From positions 1 through 64,000 of the forward strand of contig NZ_PJNI01000013.1 in assembly GCF_002844555.1 (NCBI RefSeq): a stretch of 64,000 nt of DNA, given 5' to 3'. A model generated the notes under the pieces. That model was not told the DNA's origin. It saw only the letters and a program-made list of their open reading frames with translations, and did not search any database. Below, piece by piece: positions 11,615 to 20,216 of this stretch. The translations under genes and the position numbers were made by a program. The DNA comes from Brumimicrobium salinarum. Its GTDB lineage: Bacteria > Bacteroidota > Bacteroidia > Flavobacteriales_D > Crocinitomicaceae. The number at the start of each line of letters is the position of its first letter. The stretch's first letter is position 1.

Positions 11615-11620
11615 TATCTT

Positions 11621-11658
11621 AAAAATTCCCTGTGGAGATTTTTCACGGGGATTTTTTA
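11621..11658 (+). terminator. Intrinsic terminator after the transketolase operon
   Basis: The stem ATTCCCTGTG (11625-11634) pairs with CACGGGGAT (11644-11652), allowing a G-T wobble, and is followed by T6. Confidence 0.75.
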
Positions 11659-11713
11659 TCTCCTTCACTCCTATTTCATTCGTTTAATTTTTTTCAACTA
11701 TTCACTTTTTTTT

Positions 11714-12922
11714 ATGGAGAAAAAATCTTCAATTGCAGAAAAATTCAAAAGCATTCAAGGACAAACCAGTCCATTTCCTTTTTTAATCGAAGTTGATTAT
11801 GCAAAAGGAAGTTACCTCTACGATAAAACTGGAAAGGCTTATTTAGATATGATAGCAGGCGTGGCGGTAAACAATATTGGTCACAACCATCCAGAAGTTG
11901 TAAAAGCCCTAAAAGCACAAATTGACCGACACTTGCATGTTATGGTTTATGGAGAATTTATTCAAGATGCTCCACTAGAAATGGCTGAACGTTTAACAGC
12001 AATGCTTCCCTCCTCTTTGAACGCTGTTTATGCCGTAAATTCTGGAACAGAAGCCAATGAAGCTGCAATAAAACTAGCCAAACGAGTAACCGGGAGAAGA
12101 GAAATCATTTCTTGCTACGGCGCTTATCATGGAAGTACAAACGGAAGCTTGAGTCTTTCAAGTAAAGAAATTAAGAAAAAGCCATTTGAACCGCTTTTGC
12201 CAGAAGTTAATTTCATTCACCATAATATTATTGAAGATTTAAGTAAAATTACAGAGAAAACGGCGGGTGTTTTTCTTGAAACAATACAAGGTGACGCTGG
12301 AGTTCGACAAGCAACAACTGAATACCTTACAGCGCTTAGAAAAAGATGCGATGAAACTGGAACCCTATTAATTTTCGATGAAATTCAATGTGGTATGGGA
12401 CGTTCAGGAAAGCATTTCGCTTTTGAACATTCAGGAATTGTTCCCGATATTCTGACACTTGGAAAGGCCTTGGGCGGAGGAATGCCAATTGGAGCTTTGG
12501 TGAGTAGTCAAGAAAATCTTGATTTATTTAGTCATGATCCAATGTTGGGGCACATTACAACATTTGGTGGACATCCGGTAGTTTGTGCAGCAGCTGCGGC
12601 TGGATTAAAAGTTTTGTCAGAAATTGACTACGAAGAAGTAGATAGAATTGGTCAATTTATTGAAGACGAACTACTCAATTTTAAAATTGTTAAGGAAATT
12701 AGACGTGTAGGAATGATGTTCGCCATTGATATGGAAGATGCCGAAATCGTGAATCAAATTGTTTTAAAATGCCTCGAAAAAGGAATGCTGTCGTTTTGGT
12801 TTTTATCTCATCCAGAAAGTTTTAGATTAAGTCCTCCATTAACATTAAGTTGGGATGAAGCGAAAGAAGCGGTTGATATTTTGCGAGCAGCTTTTGGGGA
12901 ATGTTTGATTAATTATGAATGA
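11714..12922 (+). CDS. Class III pyridoxal-phosphate aminotransferase (acetylornithine/ornithine-type)
   Basis: The 402-residue protein has AVNSGTEANEAAIKLA (phosphate-binding region), CYGAYHGST, IFDEIQCGMGRSG and the PLP-lysine motif LTLGKALGGGMPIGA. This is the ornithine/acetylornithine/4-aminobutyrate transaminase superfamily. In Flavobacteriia single genes of this kind are usually annotated as aspartate aminotransferase family protein. It stands alone after a terminator, with no arginine genes nearby, so the amino donor cannot be set. The class is certain. Confidence 0.88.
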   Translation: MEKKSSIAEKFKSIQGQTSPFPFLIEVDYAKGSYLYDKTGKAYLDMIAGVAVNNIGHNHPEVVKALKAQIDRHLHVMVYGEFIQDAPLEMAERLTAMLPSSLNAVYAVNSGTEANEAAIKLAKRVTGRREIISCYGAYHGSTNGSLSLSSKEIKKKPFEPLLPEVNFIHHNIIEDLSKITEKTAGVFLETIQGDAGVRQATTEYLTALRKRCDETGTLLIFDEIQCGMGRSGKHFAFEHSGIVPDILTLGKALGGGMPIGALVSSQENLDLFSHDPMLGHITTFGGHPVVCAAAAAGLKVLSEIDYEEVDRIGQFIEDELLNFKIVKEIRRVGMMFAIDMEDAEIVNQIVLKCLEKGMLSFWFLSHPESFRLSPPLTLSWDEAKEAVDILRAAFGECLINYE

Positions 12923-13076
12923 TGAACGATGAATTATGTACTTTGTACTTCCCTAAATAGCGTTGACCGTTTTGGTAATATTCATCATTTACTCCAATTA
13001 GATAATTATTGTCTGTCTTATTTTAAAAGAGAGAACAGCATTCTGCATACATTTTTTTCCTAAACAAATAAAACAA

Positions 13077-13769
13077 CTACCTCAACATTTTCAAATCATG
13101 AACAAGAATAGCGTTTCGCTCTAAGTGAATTAAGCCTTCCTGCTTCAATTCATTGAGTATGGTAGTTACCTTTTGCCTAGATATACCTGTCATATTCGCA
13201 ATTTCTTGATGTGTTAAATTGTGCTTGATTAAAGTTTCGTAGCCAATAGGTCGGCCGATGTCAACTGCTAATTCATTTAAGAAATCAATGATAATTTGTT
13301 TCGACTTTTTCAGCATTATTGAGCTCAACCGATTATCAACTTTTCTGAACGTGTTTACCGTTTTCTGATATAATAATTGGAAAATTTGTGGATGCTGATT
13401 GCATAATTTCTTGAAAAAGTCGAGTGAAACAGCAGCTACGATCGTTTCCTTATCCATTGCTTTGGCTGCACTTTCGAAATGATTAGCCTCCTTTACATCT
13501 ACAAGCGCATATTCTCCCCAGAAATCTCCAGCATACAGAATACGCTTGATACTTGTTTTTCCATTTTTAAAGGAGTTTAATATTTTTACTCGTCCTTGGA
13601 GTACAAAATAAACACGGTCATTGGTTTGCTCATTATCAAAAAGATAATTATTTTTCTTTAAAGTCAGAATTTCAAGATTATTTAAAACTTTGTCTTTACT
13701 GTTTGCTGGCAAGTTTTCAAACAAACTAATTTCGTTATAAAAATGAGTTTTTTCTGTATTGTTTAGCAT
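13077..13769 (-). CDS. Crp/Fnr-family transcriptional regulator
   Basis: The 230-residue protein has an N-terminal cyclic-nucleotide-binding-like beta-roll at about 15-130 (VYFVLQGRVKIL, AGDFWGEYALVD) and a C-terminal winged helix at about 150-225 with recognition region LTHQEIANMTGISRQKVTTIL. No Fnr-type Cys cluster is visible, so the effector is not obviously an Fe-S cluster. It lies downstream of glnN on the same strand but behind a strong hairpin terminator, so it is probably transcribed separately. Target genes are unknown. Confidence 0.9.
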   Translation of the reverse strand: MLNNTEKTHFYNEISLFENLPANSKDKVLNNLEILTLKKNNYLFDNEQTNDRVYFVLQGRVKILNSFKNGKTSIKRILYAGDFWGEYALVDVKEANHFESAAKAMDKETIVAAVSLDFFKKLCNQHPQIFQLLYQKTVNTFRKVDNRLSSIMLKKSKQIIIDFLNELAVDIGRPIGYETLIKHNLTHQEIANMTGISRQKVTTILNELKQEGLIHLERNAILVHDLKMLR

Positions 13770-13861
13770 TTTAAATCACTTTGATTACACACGTTTGTAA
13801 TGTTCTGTCGAGAATAAAACAAAGTGAAGTAAAAAAGGTTCGAAAACCCTGACAATAAGAC

Positions 13862-13900
13862 AAAAAAATGCTGCAAATATATTACAGCATTTTTTTTATT
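13862..13900 (-). terminator. Terminator of the glutamine synthetase gene
   Basis: ATGCTG pairs with CAGCAT around an 11-base loop. It has A7 on one side and T8 on the other, so it can terminate in both directions. It sits 31 bp past the glnN stop. Confidence 0.75.
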
Positions 13901-13930
13901 TTTTCAAGATACCATCTCCACGCTACTCAC

Positions 13931-16114
13931 TTAACTAGTAAATAACATTTCTCTTAATTTAGGAAAAGGCCATGTTTCATCATCAACTAAAATCTCTAGT
14001 TTATCTGTATGATATGAAATTTTATCAAAGTAAACACGCACAGTATCACGATAGGCTTCCGATCGTTTCGCAATGTCTTCGATTTTATTTGCCTTTTTTC
14101 GGTTTTCTAGCATTTCACGCGCATACTCTTGCATTTTATTCATGTGCATAGAAAGATCAACCAAAATTCCTTTTTGAGCGACGATTCCCTGTTCAGCATC
14201 CTTTCCTAAAACACTTTTTATTCCTTGAATATTTTCAATTAACTTATTTTGATAATCCACCACAACAGGAATAATGTGGTTTTGCGTTAGATCACCAATC
14301 AAGCGTGCTTCAATTTGAATACGCATAATGTATTTTTCATATTCAATTTCTTGTCGTGCTAATAATTCCCTTTTTGAAAAGACTTGCATTTTTTCAAAAA
14401 CATCAATTACATCTTGGCGTTCCCAAACTTTCAAAGCACTTGGTGCATCTTTTAAATTACTTAAGCCTCTTTTCTCTGCTTCTTTAATCCAACTTTCACT
14501 GTATCCATTTCCTTCAAAACGTATAGATTTAGATTCTTTTATCAACTTTTGAAGCTCCTTGAGAATTGCTTCATCTTTGCCATTACCAGACTTAATGCGC
14601 TTATCAACAGCAATTTTAAACTCTTCCAGCTGATTAGCAACAATCGTATTGATTGTAATCATAGGTTGTGCACAATTGGCCAATGATCCAACCGCTCTGT
14701 ATTCAAATTTATTTCCAGTAAACGCAAAAGGTGAAGTTCTATTTCTATCGGTATTGTCCAATAATATTTGTGGAATTTTACCAATATTAAGTTTCAACTC
14801 TGTTTTATCCGCAGGTGTCATTTTACCGGCTTTAATATTTTTTTCTAAATCATCCAACAAAGTAGTTAAATACGAACCAATAAAAGCAGAAACAATCGCT
14901 GGAGGAGCTTCGTGTCCGCCTAAACGATGGTCATTTGAAGCACTTGCAATAGAGGCGCGTAAAGTATCTGAATGTTCATGAATAGCCTTTATTGTGTTAA
15001 CAAAAAACGTAAGGAACTGTAAATTACTTTTGGGATTTTTCCCAGGAGCCAATAAGTTCACACCCGTATCTGTAGCCAATGCCCAGTTGTTATGCTTTCC
15101 AGAACCGTTTAATCCCGGAAATGGCTTTTCATGTAAGACGACTCTATAATCATGTTTTCTAGCAACTTTCTCCAGCAAATCCATCAATAAAAGATTATGA
15201 TCATTGGCTAAATTACATTCTTCAAAAATCGGAGCACATTCAAATTGATTAGGAGCAACTTCGTTGTGGCGCGTTGCAACAGGAATACCCAATCGAATGG
15301 CTTCCATTTCAAAATCACGCATAAAATTGGTTACACGTTCTGGAATAGATCCAAAATAATGATCATCTAACTGCTGACCTTTCGCCGGCGGATGTCCAAA
15401 TAAAACACGTCCCGTCATCATTAGGTCAGGTCGGGCATTATAAAATGCTTTATCAATTAGAAAGTACTCTTGTTCCCAGCCTAAGGTAGCATTAACTTTT
15501 GTTACCTTTTTATCGAAATATTTACAAACTTCCACCGCTGCTTTATCTACCGCATTTAAAGCTTTTAAAAGTGGCATTTTATAATCTAATGCTTCACCTG
15601 TGTAGGCAATAAAAATCGTTGGAATACATAATGTATTAGATATTACAAAAGCAGGAGAAGAAGGATCCCAAGCTGTATAACCTCTGGCCTCAAAAGTATT
15701 TCTTATTCCTCCATTTGGAAATGAAGATGCATCAGGTTCTTGTTGAACCAATAAATCTCCACTAAATTGCTCTATGGCCCTACCAGGACCGATAGGCTTA
15801 AAGAAAGCATCGTGTTTTTCAGCTGTTGCACCTGTCAATGGCTGAAACCAATGCGTATAATGTGTCGCCCCTTTTTCAAGCGCCCATTCTTTCATAGCAG
15901 AAGCAGCAACATCAGCAATATTTCTATCTATTTTCGTTCCGTGTTGAATCGCACTTTTTATTGATTTGTAAGCTTGATCTGGCAAGTACTCACGCATTTT
16001 ATCTTCATAAAATACATTTTCTCCAAATTTCTCTGATATTTTCCCTTCCCATTCAAATTTTTTAGAAGTTCGATGTAAAACATCTTGGTATGCATTTTTT
16101 CTCGCTGATGACAT
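13931..16114 (-). CDS. glnN: Type III glutamine synthetase
   Basis: This makes glutamine from glutamate, ammonia and ATP and is a main route of ammonium assimilation in Bacteroidota. The 727 residues from ATG 16114 match the large GSIII class, against about 470 for type I. GSIII landmarks include HWFQPLTG, the GWEQEYFL metal-ligand region, NEVAPNQFECAP, GLNGSGKHNNWAL and DRNRTSPFAFTGNKFEYRAVGS-type sequence. The frame is open upstream to 16186, but those 24 residues are poly-Lys/Phe and unlike the family. A -7-like element lies 16 bp upstream. Confidence 0.95.
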   Translation of the reverse strand: MSSARKNAYQDVLHRTSKKFEWEGKISEKFGENVFYEDKMREYLPDQAYKSIKSAIQHGTKIDRNIADVAASAMKEWALEKGATHYTHWFQPLTGATAEKHDAFFKPIGPGRAIEQFSGDLLVQQEPDASSFPNGGIRNTFEARGYTAWDPSSPAFVISNTLCIPTIFIAYTGEALDYKMPLLKALNAVDKAAVEVCKYFDKKVTKVNATLGWEQEYFLIDKAFYNARPDLMMTGRVLFGHPPAKGQQLDDHYFGSIPERVTNFMRDFEMEAIRLGIPVATRHNEVAPNQFECAPIFEECNLANDHNLLLMDLLEKVARKHDYRVVLHEKPFPGLNGSGKHNNWALATDTGVNLLAPGKNPKSNLQFLTFFVNTIKAIHEHSDTLRASIASASNDHRLGGHEAPPAIVSAFIGSYLTTLLDDLEKNIKAGKMTPADKTELKLNIGKIPQILLDNTDRNRTSPFAFTGNKFEYRAVGSLANCAQPMITINTIVANQLEEFKIAVDKRIKSGNGKDEAILKELQKLIKESKSIRFEGNGYSESWIKEAEKRGLSNLKDAPSALKVWERQDVIDVFEKMQVFSKRELLARQEIEYEKYIMRIQIEARLIGDLTQNHIIPVVVDYQNKLIENIQGIKSVLGKDAEQGIVAQKGILVDLSMHMNKMQEYAREMLENRKKANKIEDIAKRSEAYRDTVRVYFDKISYHTDKLEILVDDETWPFPKLREMLFTS

Positions 16115-16129
16115 TTTATATTTTTTTGT

Positions 16130-16137
16130 CAAAAGTA
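16130..16137 (-). promoter_or_regulatory. Putative -7 element of glnN
   Basis: On the minus strand this reads TACTTTTG, matching TAnnTTTG, 15 bases before the glnN ATG. No TTG -33 box is visible at 17-21 bp. Confidence 0.4.
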
Positions 16138-16184
16138 GAAAAAGGAAAAAGAAAGTTATGTTAATTTTTATATTTTTTTTCAAC

Positions 16185-16209
16185 ACCCCTATTTTTTAAG
16201 GGGTATTTT
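16185..16209. other. Hairpin upstream of glnN at the edge of the accessory island
   Basis: ACCCCT (16185-16190) pairs with AGGGGT (16199-16204) and is followed by ATTTTT on the plus strand. It could end plus-strand transcription or mark an old junction; no plus-strand gene precedes it. Confidence 0.4.
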
Positions 16210-16303
16210 TGGAATAAATCATATTTTACTTAAATCAACCCTATAAAAAAAGAACCTATTCACAAAAAATAGACACAAAAGAGCAGGAACGAAAATTGAA
16301 GAT

Positions 16304-16663
16304 ATGACTTACCGTTATCAGAAAGATGGAGATGGTAACTTGTTGCGTAATCGATTGTACCATATTAATGATGCTGTTGCGAGCAATATTGACAGTACAG
16401 ATATTGATGATATGGGATTATATACTTCAGATCCAACTTTGATAAACACAGATAACAATTATTCTTATGATGCTGAAGGACGATTGGTTAAAGATAAACA
16501 AGAAGAAATTGATACAATAATCTGGACGGTGAGCGGAAAAGTAAAAGAAATACGTAGAAGTTTGGCAAGTGAAAAGAAAAACGTTATTTTTGAATGGAAG
16601 TGGAAATGGATATGTGGTGATGGGAGGATATCGTTATGGCTTCCAAGGTCAGGAAATGAATGA
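16304..16663 (+). pseudogene. Truncated Rhs/YD-repeat protein fragment
   Basis: The fragment begins mid-domain with TYRYQKDGDGNLLRNRLYHI and continues to NNYSYDAEGRLVKD and IIWTVSGKVKEIRRS, the usual YD-repeat run just before an Rhs core. Upstream the frame is open only to a stop near 16255, so thousands of bases of N-terminal Rhs sequence are missing. The frame is lost after about residue 95, and the Rhs core continues in another frame at 16569. The combined span is one base over a multiple of three, suggesting a single extra base or a small rearrangement. It is probably a displaced 3' tip rather than a working gene. Confidence 0.75.
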
Positions 16664-17537
16664 CGAGGTTAAAGGTGAGGGCAATAGTGTGAATTACAAG
16701 TATCGTATGCACGATCCAAGGGTTGGAAGGTTCTTTAATGTTGACCCATTAGCTTCTAAATTTCCACATAATAGTCCATATGCTTTTAGTGAAAATAGAG
16801 TTTTAGATGCGATTGAATTGGAGGGGCTCGAAGCCTTTTTTATACATGGAACTAAACAAGATGGTCAGTCATGGTCTAATAATGAAGCTGATAGAAAGTT
16901 AATGAAAGAGCTTCTGAAGTTTACTAATAATCAGACGACAAATTCCACTTTTGATTGGTCGGATTTGGCTTTTCAAACAAACTCAAAAGGTGAAAGACGT
17001 GAAGCAGCTGGAAGGTTGGTTGAATATATAATACAATTTAGAAAAGAAAATGCTATAATTGACGAAGAAATCACTTTGATTGGATATAGTCATGGTGGAA
17101 ATGTAGCTATACAAACAGCAGATATGATTTATGAAAGATTTGGTATTAAGGTAAATTTAATAACATTAAATACACCTGTCAATCCTTCTGCTGTTGACTT
17201 AAATCCATTTGAATATAAAAGTTGGGAAGATCCTGAGGCAACAACGGGAGTTAATGACCATATACATTTTTGGACGTTTGAGGATAAAGTCGCTGGTGGT
17301 CTTAGCGGTTCAGATTATTATGGACAAAGGATCTTTTGGGATGATAAAGTGAAAACAACTAATTACATGTTGCGTAGCAAATCTAATGTATCAGGATTAT
17401 TTAACAGTCATTTTTTAGAGAATGTTGGACCAATGAATATCAAGCTTAAAAAGGATAGAAAGTTAGATCCATTAGATAAACCTACAAGAATTCCTAGTAT
17501 TGAGGTAGGAGACCTTGAACAAGAACAAATGAAATAA
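16569..17537 (+). CDS. Rhs core end with lipase-like (alpha/beta-hydrolase) C-terminal tip
   Basis: Residues about 18-72 are the end of an Rhs core: GGYRYGFQGQEMNDEVKGEG, a YKYRMHDPRVGRFFNVDPLA variant of the usual DxGxRYYDPxxGRF motif, and PYAFSENRVLDAIELEG. The variable tip from about residue 80 starts AFFIHGTKQDG and contains the nucleophile elbow GYSHGG (GxSxG), as in lipases and other serine hydrolases, then a helical C-terminus. Rhs tips of this position are usually toxins. A four-helix membrane protein follows after 19 bp, fitting a toxin/immunity pair. The gene lacks its own secretion and shell regions, so it may be an orphan tip awaiting recombination. Confidence 0.72.
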   Translation: MKRKTLFLNGSGNGYVVMGGYRYGFQGQEMNDEVKGEGNSVNYKYRMHDPRVGRFFNVDPLASKFPHNSPYAFSENRVLDAIELEGLEAFFIHGTKQDGQSWSNNEADRKLMKELLKFTNNQTTNSTFDWSDLAFQTNSKGERREAAGRLVEYIIQFRKENAIIDEEITLIGYSHGGNVAIQTADMIYERFGIKVNLITLNTPVNPSAVDLNPFEYKSWEDPEATTGVNDHIHFWTFEDKVAGGLSGSDYYGQRIFWDDKVKTTNYMLRSKSNVSGLFNSHFLENVGPMNIKLKKDRKLDPLDKPTRIPSIEVGDLEQEQMK

Positions 17538-17556
17538 TTCGACACTTATCTGATTT

Positions 17557-17889
17557 ATGAAGGCTTTACGATTGTATATTTCAATATTTTGTAGTATCTG
17601 TATTTTATACCTTGCAATTTGCTTATTAGATTCCAAATATGGATATGAGATTTTCTTAATTTTTGGTGTTTTTGCTCCTATAAGAATAATTATGATTTTA
17701 ACGAATGATGTCTTAATTCTAAAAAATAGATTTATAATTTTAATATCTTCTGTAATAATTATCTGTTTATCGGTTTACTGGGGAAAACATAATGAGACAT
17801 ACTTATTAGCATGCATTCTAATACTTTCCTTTATAGACTTACTTATAGACTTAATCATTTTATACCGACTAAAGAAGAATCGTTTTTGA
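17557..17889 (+). CDS. Four-helix integral membrane protein, candidate immunity protein
   Basis: The 110-residue protein has four hydrophobic segments, at about 5-25, 30-50, 55-75 and 80-103, with short charged loops and a basic C-terminus (YRLKKNRF). I recognise no family. It lies 19 bp downstream of the lipase-like Rhs tip on the same strand, where immunity genes normally sit. A membrane location would suit neutralising a phospholipase-type toxin. The immunity role is inferred from position only. Confidence 0.6.
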   Translation: MKALRLYISIFCSICILYLAICLLDSKYGYEIFLIFGVFAPIRIIMILTNDVLILKNRFIILISSVIIICLSVYWGKHNETYLLACILILSFIDLLIDLIILYRLKKNRF

Positions 17890-18058
17890 GTGCATATTCC
17901 GCAACAAGAAAATATCAATTGATAAATGGACATCAAGGCTATTATTAGTCAAGGTAAATTAAAAACGTATGGTGTAAACAGTAGCTTTTTACAAATTTAT
18001 TGGTCTCATCCATCACTAAAAGAAAATAATTTTTACTTGTTTGTATTTACCGCGCAAG

Positions 18059-18101
18059 TCCCGAGACAAAAGCGAAAAGAACTCTTCGTTACAACGAAGT
18101 T
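18059..18101 (+). repeat. Intergenic repeat R3, copy 1
   Basis: A 43-nt sequence from TCCCGAGACAAAAGCG to AACGAAGTT recurs at 21911-21953 with about four differences. It includes hairpin CTTCGTT/AACGAAG. A short stretch like the start of repeat R2 (TTCCGCAAC) is also present at about 17897. The 465-nt gap 17890-18354 otherwise holds the 5' REP and leader of the RAYT unit. Confidence 0.65.
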
Positions 18102-18197
18102 GATAAATAAGGGGGAATACTATAAATCCCAATTTTTAATTCTTTCAGGTGCAGATTTTTACCAATAGAATTTGAAAAGAATGAATAAGAAAGTAAT

Positions 18198-18987
18198 CCC
18201 CAAGCTGCCGCGAGATTTAGCGCAGCTTCTCGTGGCCTTGGGTCTCCAAACATATATCTCAGTCAAAAAAGCTCACAAAAAACATCATTCCATAAACCTT
18301 GATTGAATAATTTTCACTAACTTATTTAGTATTAACCCAATAAGCCTAAATCAAATGAGTAGAAATTATCGGTTTCACAACCCTGAAGCACCTTATTTTG
18401 TAAGTTTTTCAGTTGTAGAATGGTTAGATGTATTTACAAGAAATGAATACAAAGACATTTTAATTGACAGTTTACATTATTGTCAAGAAAAAAAAGGAAT
18501 GGAAATTTACGCATGGTGTATAATGTCAAATCATGTCCATTTAGTTTTTAGAAGTACTGAAGGAATACCACCAGGTCAGTTACTCGGAAGTTTTAAACGA
18601 CATACAAGCATGGCTGTCGTAAAAGCAATTAAAGAAAATGACAGGGAAAGTAGAAAAGAAAATTTGTTGGAAACTTTTAAACACAATGGAAGTAAAAAAT
18701 CTAATGTAACATATAATCAATTCTGGCGACAAGACAATAAACCAATCGAATTATGGAGTAATTTTGTAATTTCTCAAAAAATTAGATATATCCATAATAA
18801 TCCTGTAGAGCAAGGACTTGTTTTTAGACCAGAAGATTATCCATACAGCAGCGCAGTAGACTATAGTGGTGAGAAAGGTGTTTTAAATGGAGTTGTGGTT
18901 GTTGGATTGTAAAATATTTGTATTTTTAAACAAGGTAATAGTTAGGATTCAGACTACCACGAGATGAAATCTCGCGGTAGCGGGGGG
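18198..18987 (+). mobile_element. RAYT/REP element, copy 1
   Basis: The unit is bounded by two REP-like palindromes. The 5' one at 18198-18242 has outer arms CCCAAG/CTTGGG and an inner stem GCCGCGAGA/TCTCGTGGC. The 3' one at 18954-18980 has CTACCACGAGAT/ATCTCGCGGTAG, followed by G6. Between them is one transposase gene. A copy at 20217-21005 differs by about six substitutions and one single-base indel over 790 nt. Confidence 0.85.
18355..18912 (+). CDS. REP-associated tyrosine transposase (Y1, IS200-like), copy 1
   Basis: The 185-residue protein has the HUH metal-binding motif NHVHLVF at about residues 60-66, N-terminal YRFHNPEAPYFVSF and the catalytic Tyr in RYIHNNPVEQG near residue 146. 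RAYTs are single-strand DNA transposases linked to spread of REP palindromes; this gene sits between two such palindromes. It differs from copy 2 only in two residues (His/Arg in the KxNGSKK stretch and Val/Gly after EQGL). Both copies look intact. Confidence 0.92.
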   Translation: MSRNYRFHNPEAPYFVSFSVVEWLDVFTRNEYKDILIDSLHYCQEKKGMEIYAWCIMSNHVHLVFRSTEGIPPGQLLGSFKRHTSMAVVKAIKENDRESRKENLLETFKHNGSKKSNVTYNQFWRQDNKPIELWSNFVISQKIRYIHNNPVEQGLVFRPEDYPYSSAVDYSGEKGVLNGVVVVGL

Positions 18988-19152
18988 ATTACTAAGCATT
19001 GGAGAGAAGATGGTATTAAAGAAATTGAAAATACAATTCGACGCAATGAAAGTGAATTACAAGGTGTACAGAATAGTTTAGAAGTTAAAACTAAAGAACT
19101 TAATTATCTTATAGATAACTATACTGAGGGGATTAAGAAACAGGAGGATTGA
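18964..19152 (+). pseudogene. Orphan C-terminal tip 1, fused in frame to the 3' REP of RAYT copy 1
   Basis: The frame starts inside the 3' REP (translated MKSRGSGG) and continues into ITKHWREDGIKEIENTI and a charged coiled-coil-like stretch, ending with KKQED. It looks like the last 55 residues of a larger protein cut off by, or joined to, the RAYT unit. The same REP-encoded leader in the same frame begins tip 2 at 20982. No function is recognised. Confidence 0.5.
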
Positions 19153-19200
19153 TTTAATGAATTGTATGTTATGTATTTGAGTCTATAAGGATAGCATAAA

Positions 19201-19533
19201 CTATTTTTTTATAAAAGTTTTACGCACTATTTTTCCTTTTTCTTTCAAAGCTAAAACGAGAGTATCTTTTGAGGCCTGTATTACTTTAATAGAATCTTTT
19301 AATTTTAGTTCATTAGTGAAGTATAGATAGTCATTCTTATTCTCATAGTTAAGCTTAAGTTGATGATTCTCTTCAGGTATTTTAAAAGTCAGTTCATTTT
19401 TGTTAATTTCTAAGATGATGTTTGAATCTTCATTAAACCAATGACCAATGATTTTATTCTGCCCACAACTGTAGAGTAAAAAAGCTATGAACAATGAATA
19501 AATGTATAAATGTTTATTTTTAAAGACTTTCAT
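19201..19533 (-). CDS. Small lipoprotein of unknown function
   Basis: The 110-residue protein has a lipobox at LLYSC (Cys23) and a beta-rich body starting IIGHWFNED, resembling small lipocalin-like lipoproteins of Bacteroidota. It is convergent with the orphan tip ending 49 bp away and lies downstream of an XRE regulator on the same strand. It could be an immunity lipoprotein or unrelated cargo; the sequence does not decide. Confidence 0.6.
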   Translation of the reverse strand: MKVFKNKHLYIYSLFIAFLLYSCGQNKIIGHWFNEDSNIILEINKNELTFKIPEENHQLKLNYENKNDYLYFTNELKLKDSIKVIQASKDTLVLALKEKGKIVRKTFIKK

Positions 19534-19573
19534 TAGGATAATTATTTGCTTTGAATTACTTTGCTGTGCACTT

Positions 19574-19909
19574 TCATAGCGCAGTAATATTTTTAAGTTT
19601 AGCAGCTTTAATCAAATTATCAAGGGCATAAAATATATGAACTTTATCTTCTTTTGAAAGTTGTTCTATGTCTTGTAATCGTTGCATTGTTTTTTTATCC
19701 AGAATCATTTTGTCTGTTTTCCCGAGTAAGTAATCCATACTTACGCTTAACGCATCTGCAATTTTAGAAGCTACCTCAATAGACGGTTTAATTTCTCCTC
19801 TTTCATATCTTCCTACAATAGGTGCAGAAGTTCCAATTTTCTTAGCTAAATCATCTTGCGACAATTTTAGTTGCTTTCTTAATATTGATATTTTTTCTCC
19901 AAAAGTCAT
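19574..19909 (-). CDS. XRE-family helix-turn-helix regulator
   Basis: The 111-residue protein has a Cro/CI-type HTH at residues 5-62 (LSQDDLAKKIGTSAPIVGRY, then EVASKIADALSVSMDYLLG) and a helical C-terminal dimerisation tail. It resembles small phage or toxin-antitoxin-type regulators. It is 40 bp upstream of the lipoprotein gene on the same strand. Location between two RAYT copies suggests accessory cargo. Confidence 0.85.
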   Translation of the reverse strand: MTFGEKISILRKQLKLSQDDLAKKIGTSAPIVGRYERGEIKPSIEVASKIADALSVSMDYLLGKTDKMILDKKTMQRLQDIEQLSKEDKVHIFYALDNLIKAAKLKNITAL

Positions 19910-20017
19910 ACTTAAATGCTTTATAACCCTCTAAACACAAGGTTATGGCAAATATACAATACTTTTTGGTGATAAAAAACATCTATAAAAACAAAAAAGC
20001 CGAGAAAGTTACCAACA

Positions 20018-20216
20018 CGAATGCACACTCCACATAACTCCGCAACAAAACTGTTCCAATATTGGTCAGCCGTGAAAAGTCACCTCAATTTCAAGGATTT
20101 TAAATTTTCTCAATCCAAAATTTCTTGATTTGAGAAATTGATTTGATATTTGGCCAAACTCAGTGAATTTGTCGAGTGAATAACTCTTTTATCGTTATAG
20201 TTTTGAAAACAAGACG
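20018..20216 (+). repeat. Intergenic repeat R2, copy A
   Basis: About 200 nt that align along their length with 21972-22172. Anchors are CTGTTCCAATATTGGTCAGC, GATTTTAAATTTTCTCAATC and a shared end CAAGACGC. Copy A ends exactly where the 5' REP of RAYT copy 2 begins. The gap 19910-20372 contains only this repeat, the REP and the transposase leader. Confidence 0.65.

Noticed and set aside
13931-16186. Extended glnN start at 16186
   Set aside because: The 24 extra residues are Lys/Phe-rich translation of an AT-rich leader and unlike GSIII; the ATG at 16114 gives the family length.
17926-18168. 80-codon frame between the membrane gene and RAYT copy 1
   Set aside because: Its second half is repeat R3, which recurs elsewhere in a non-coding context; no signal for translation.
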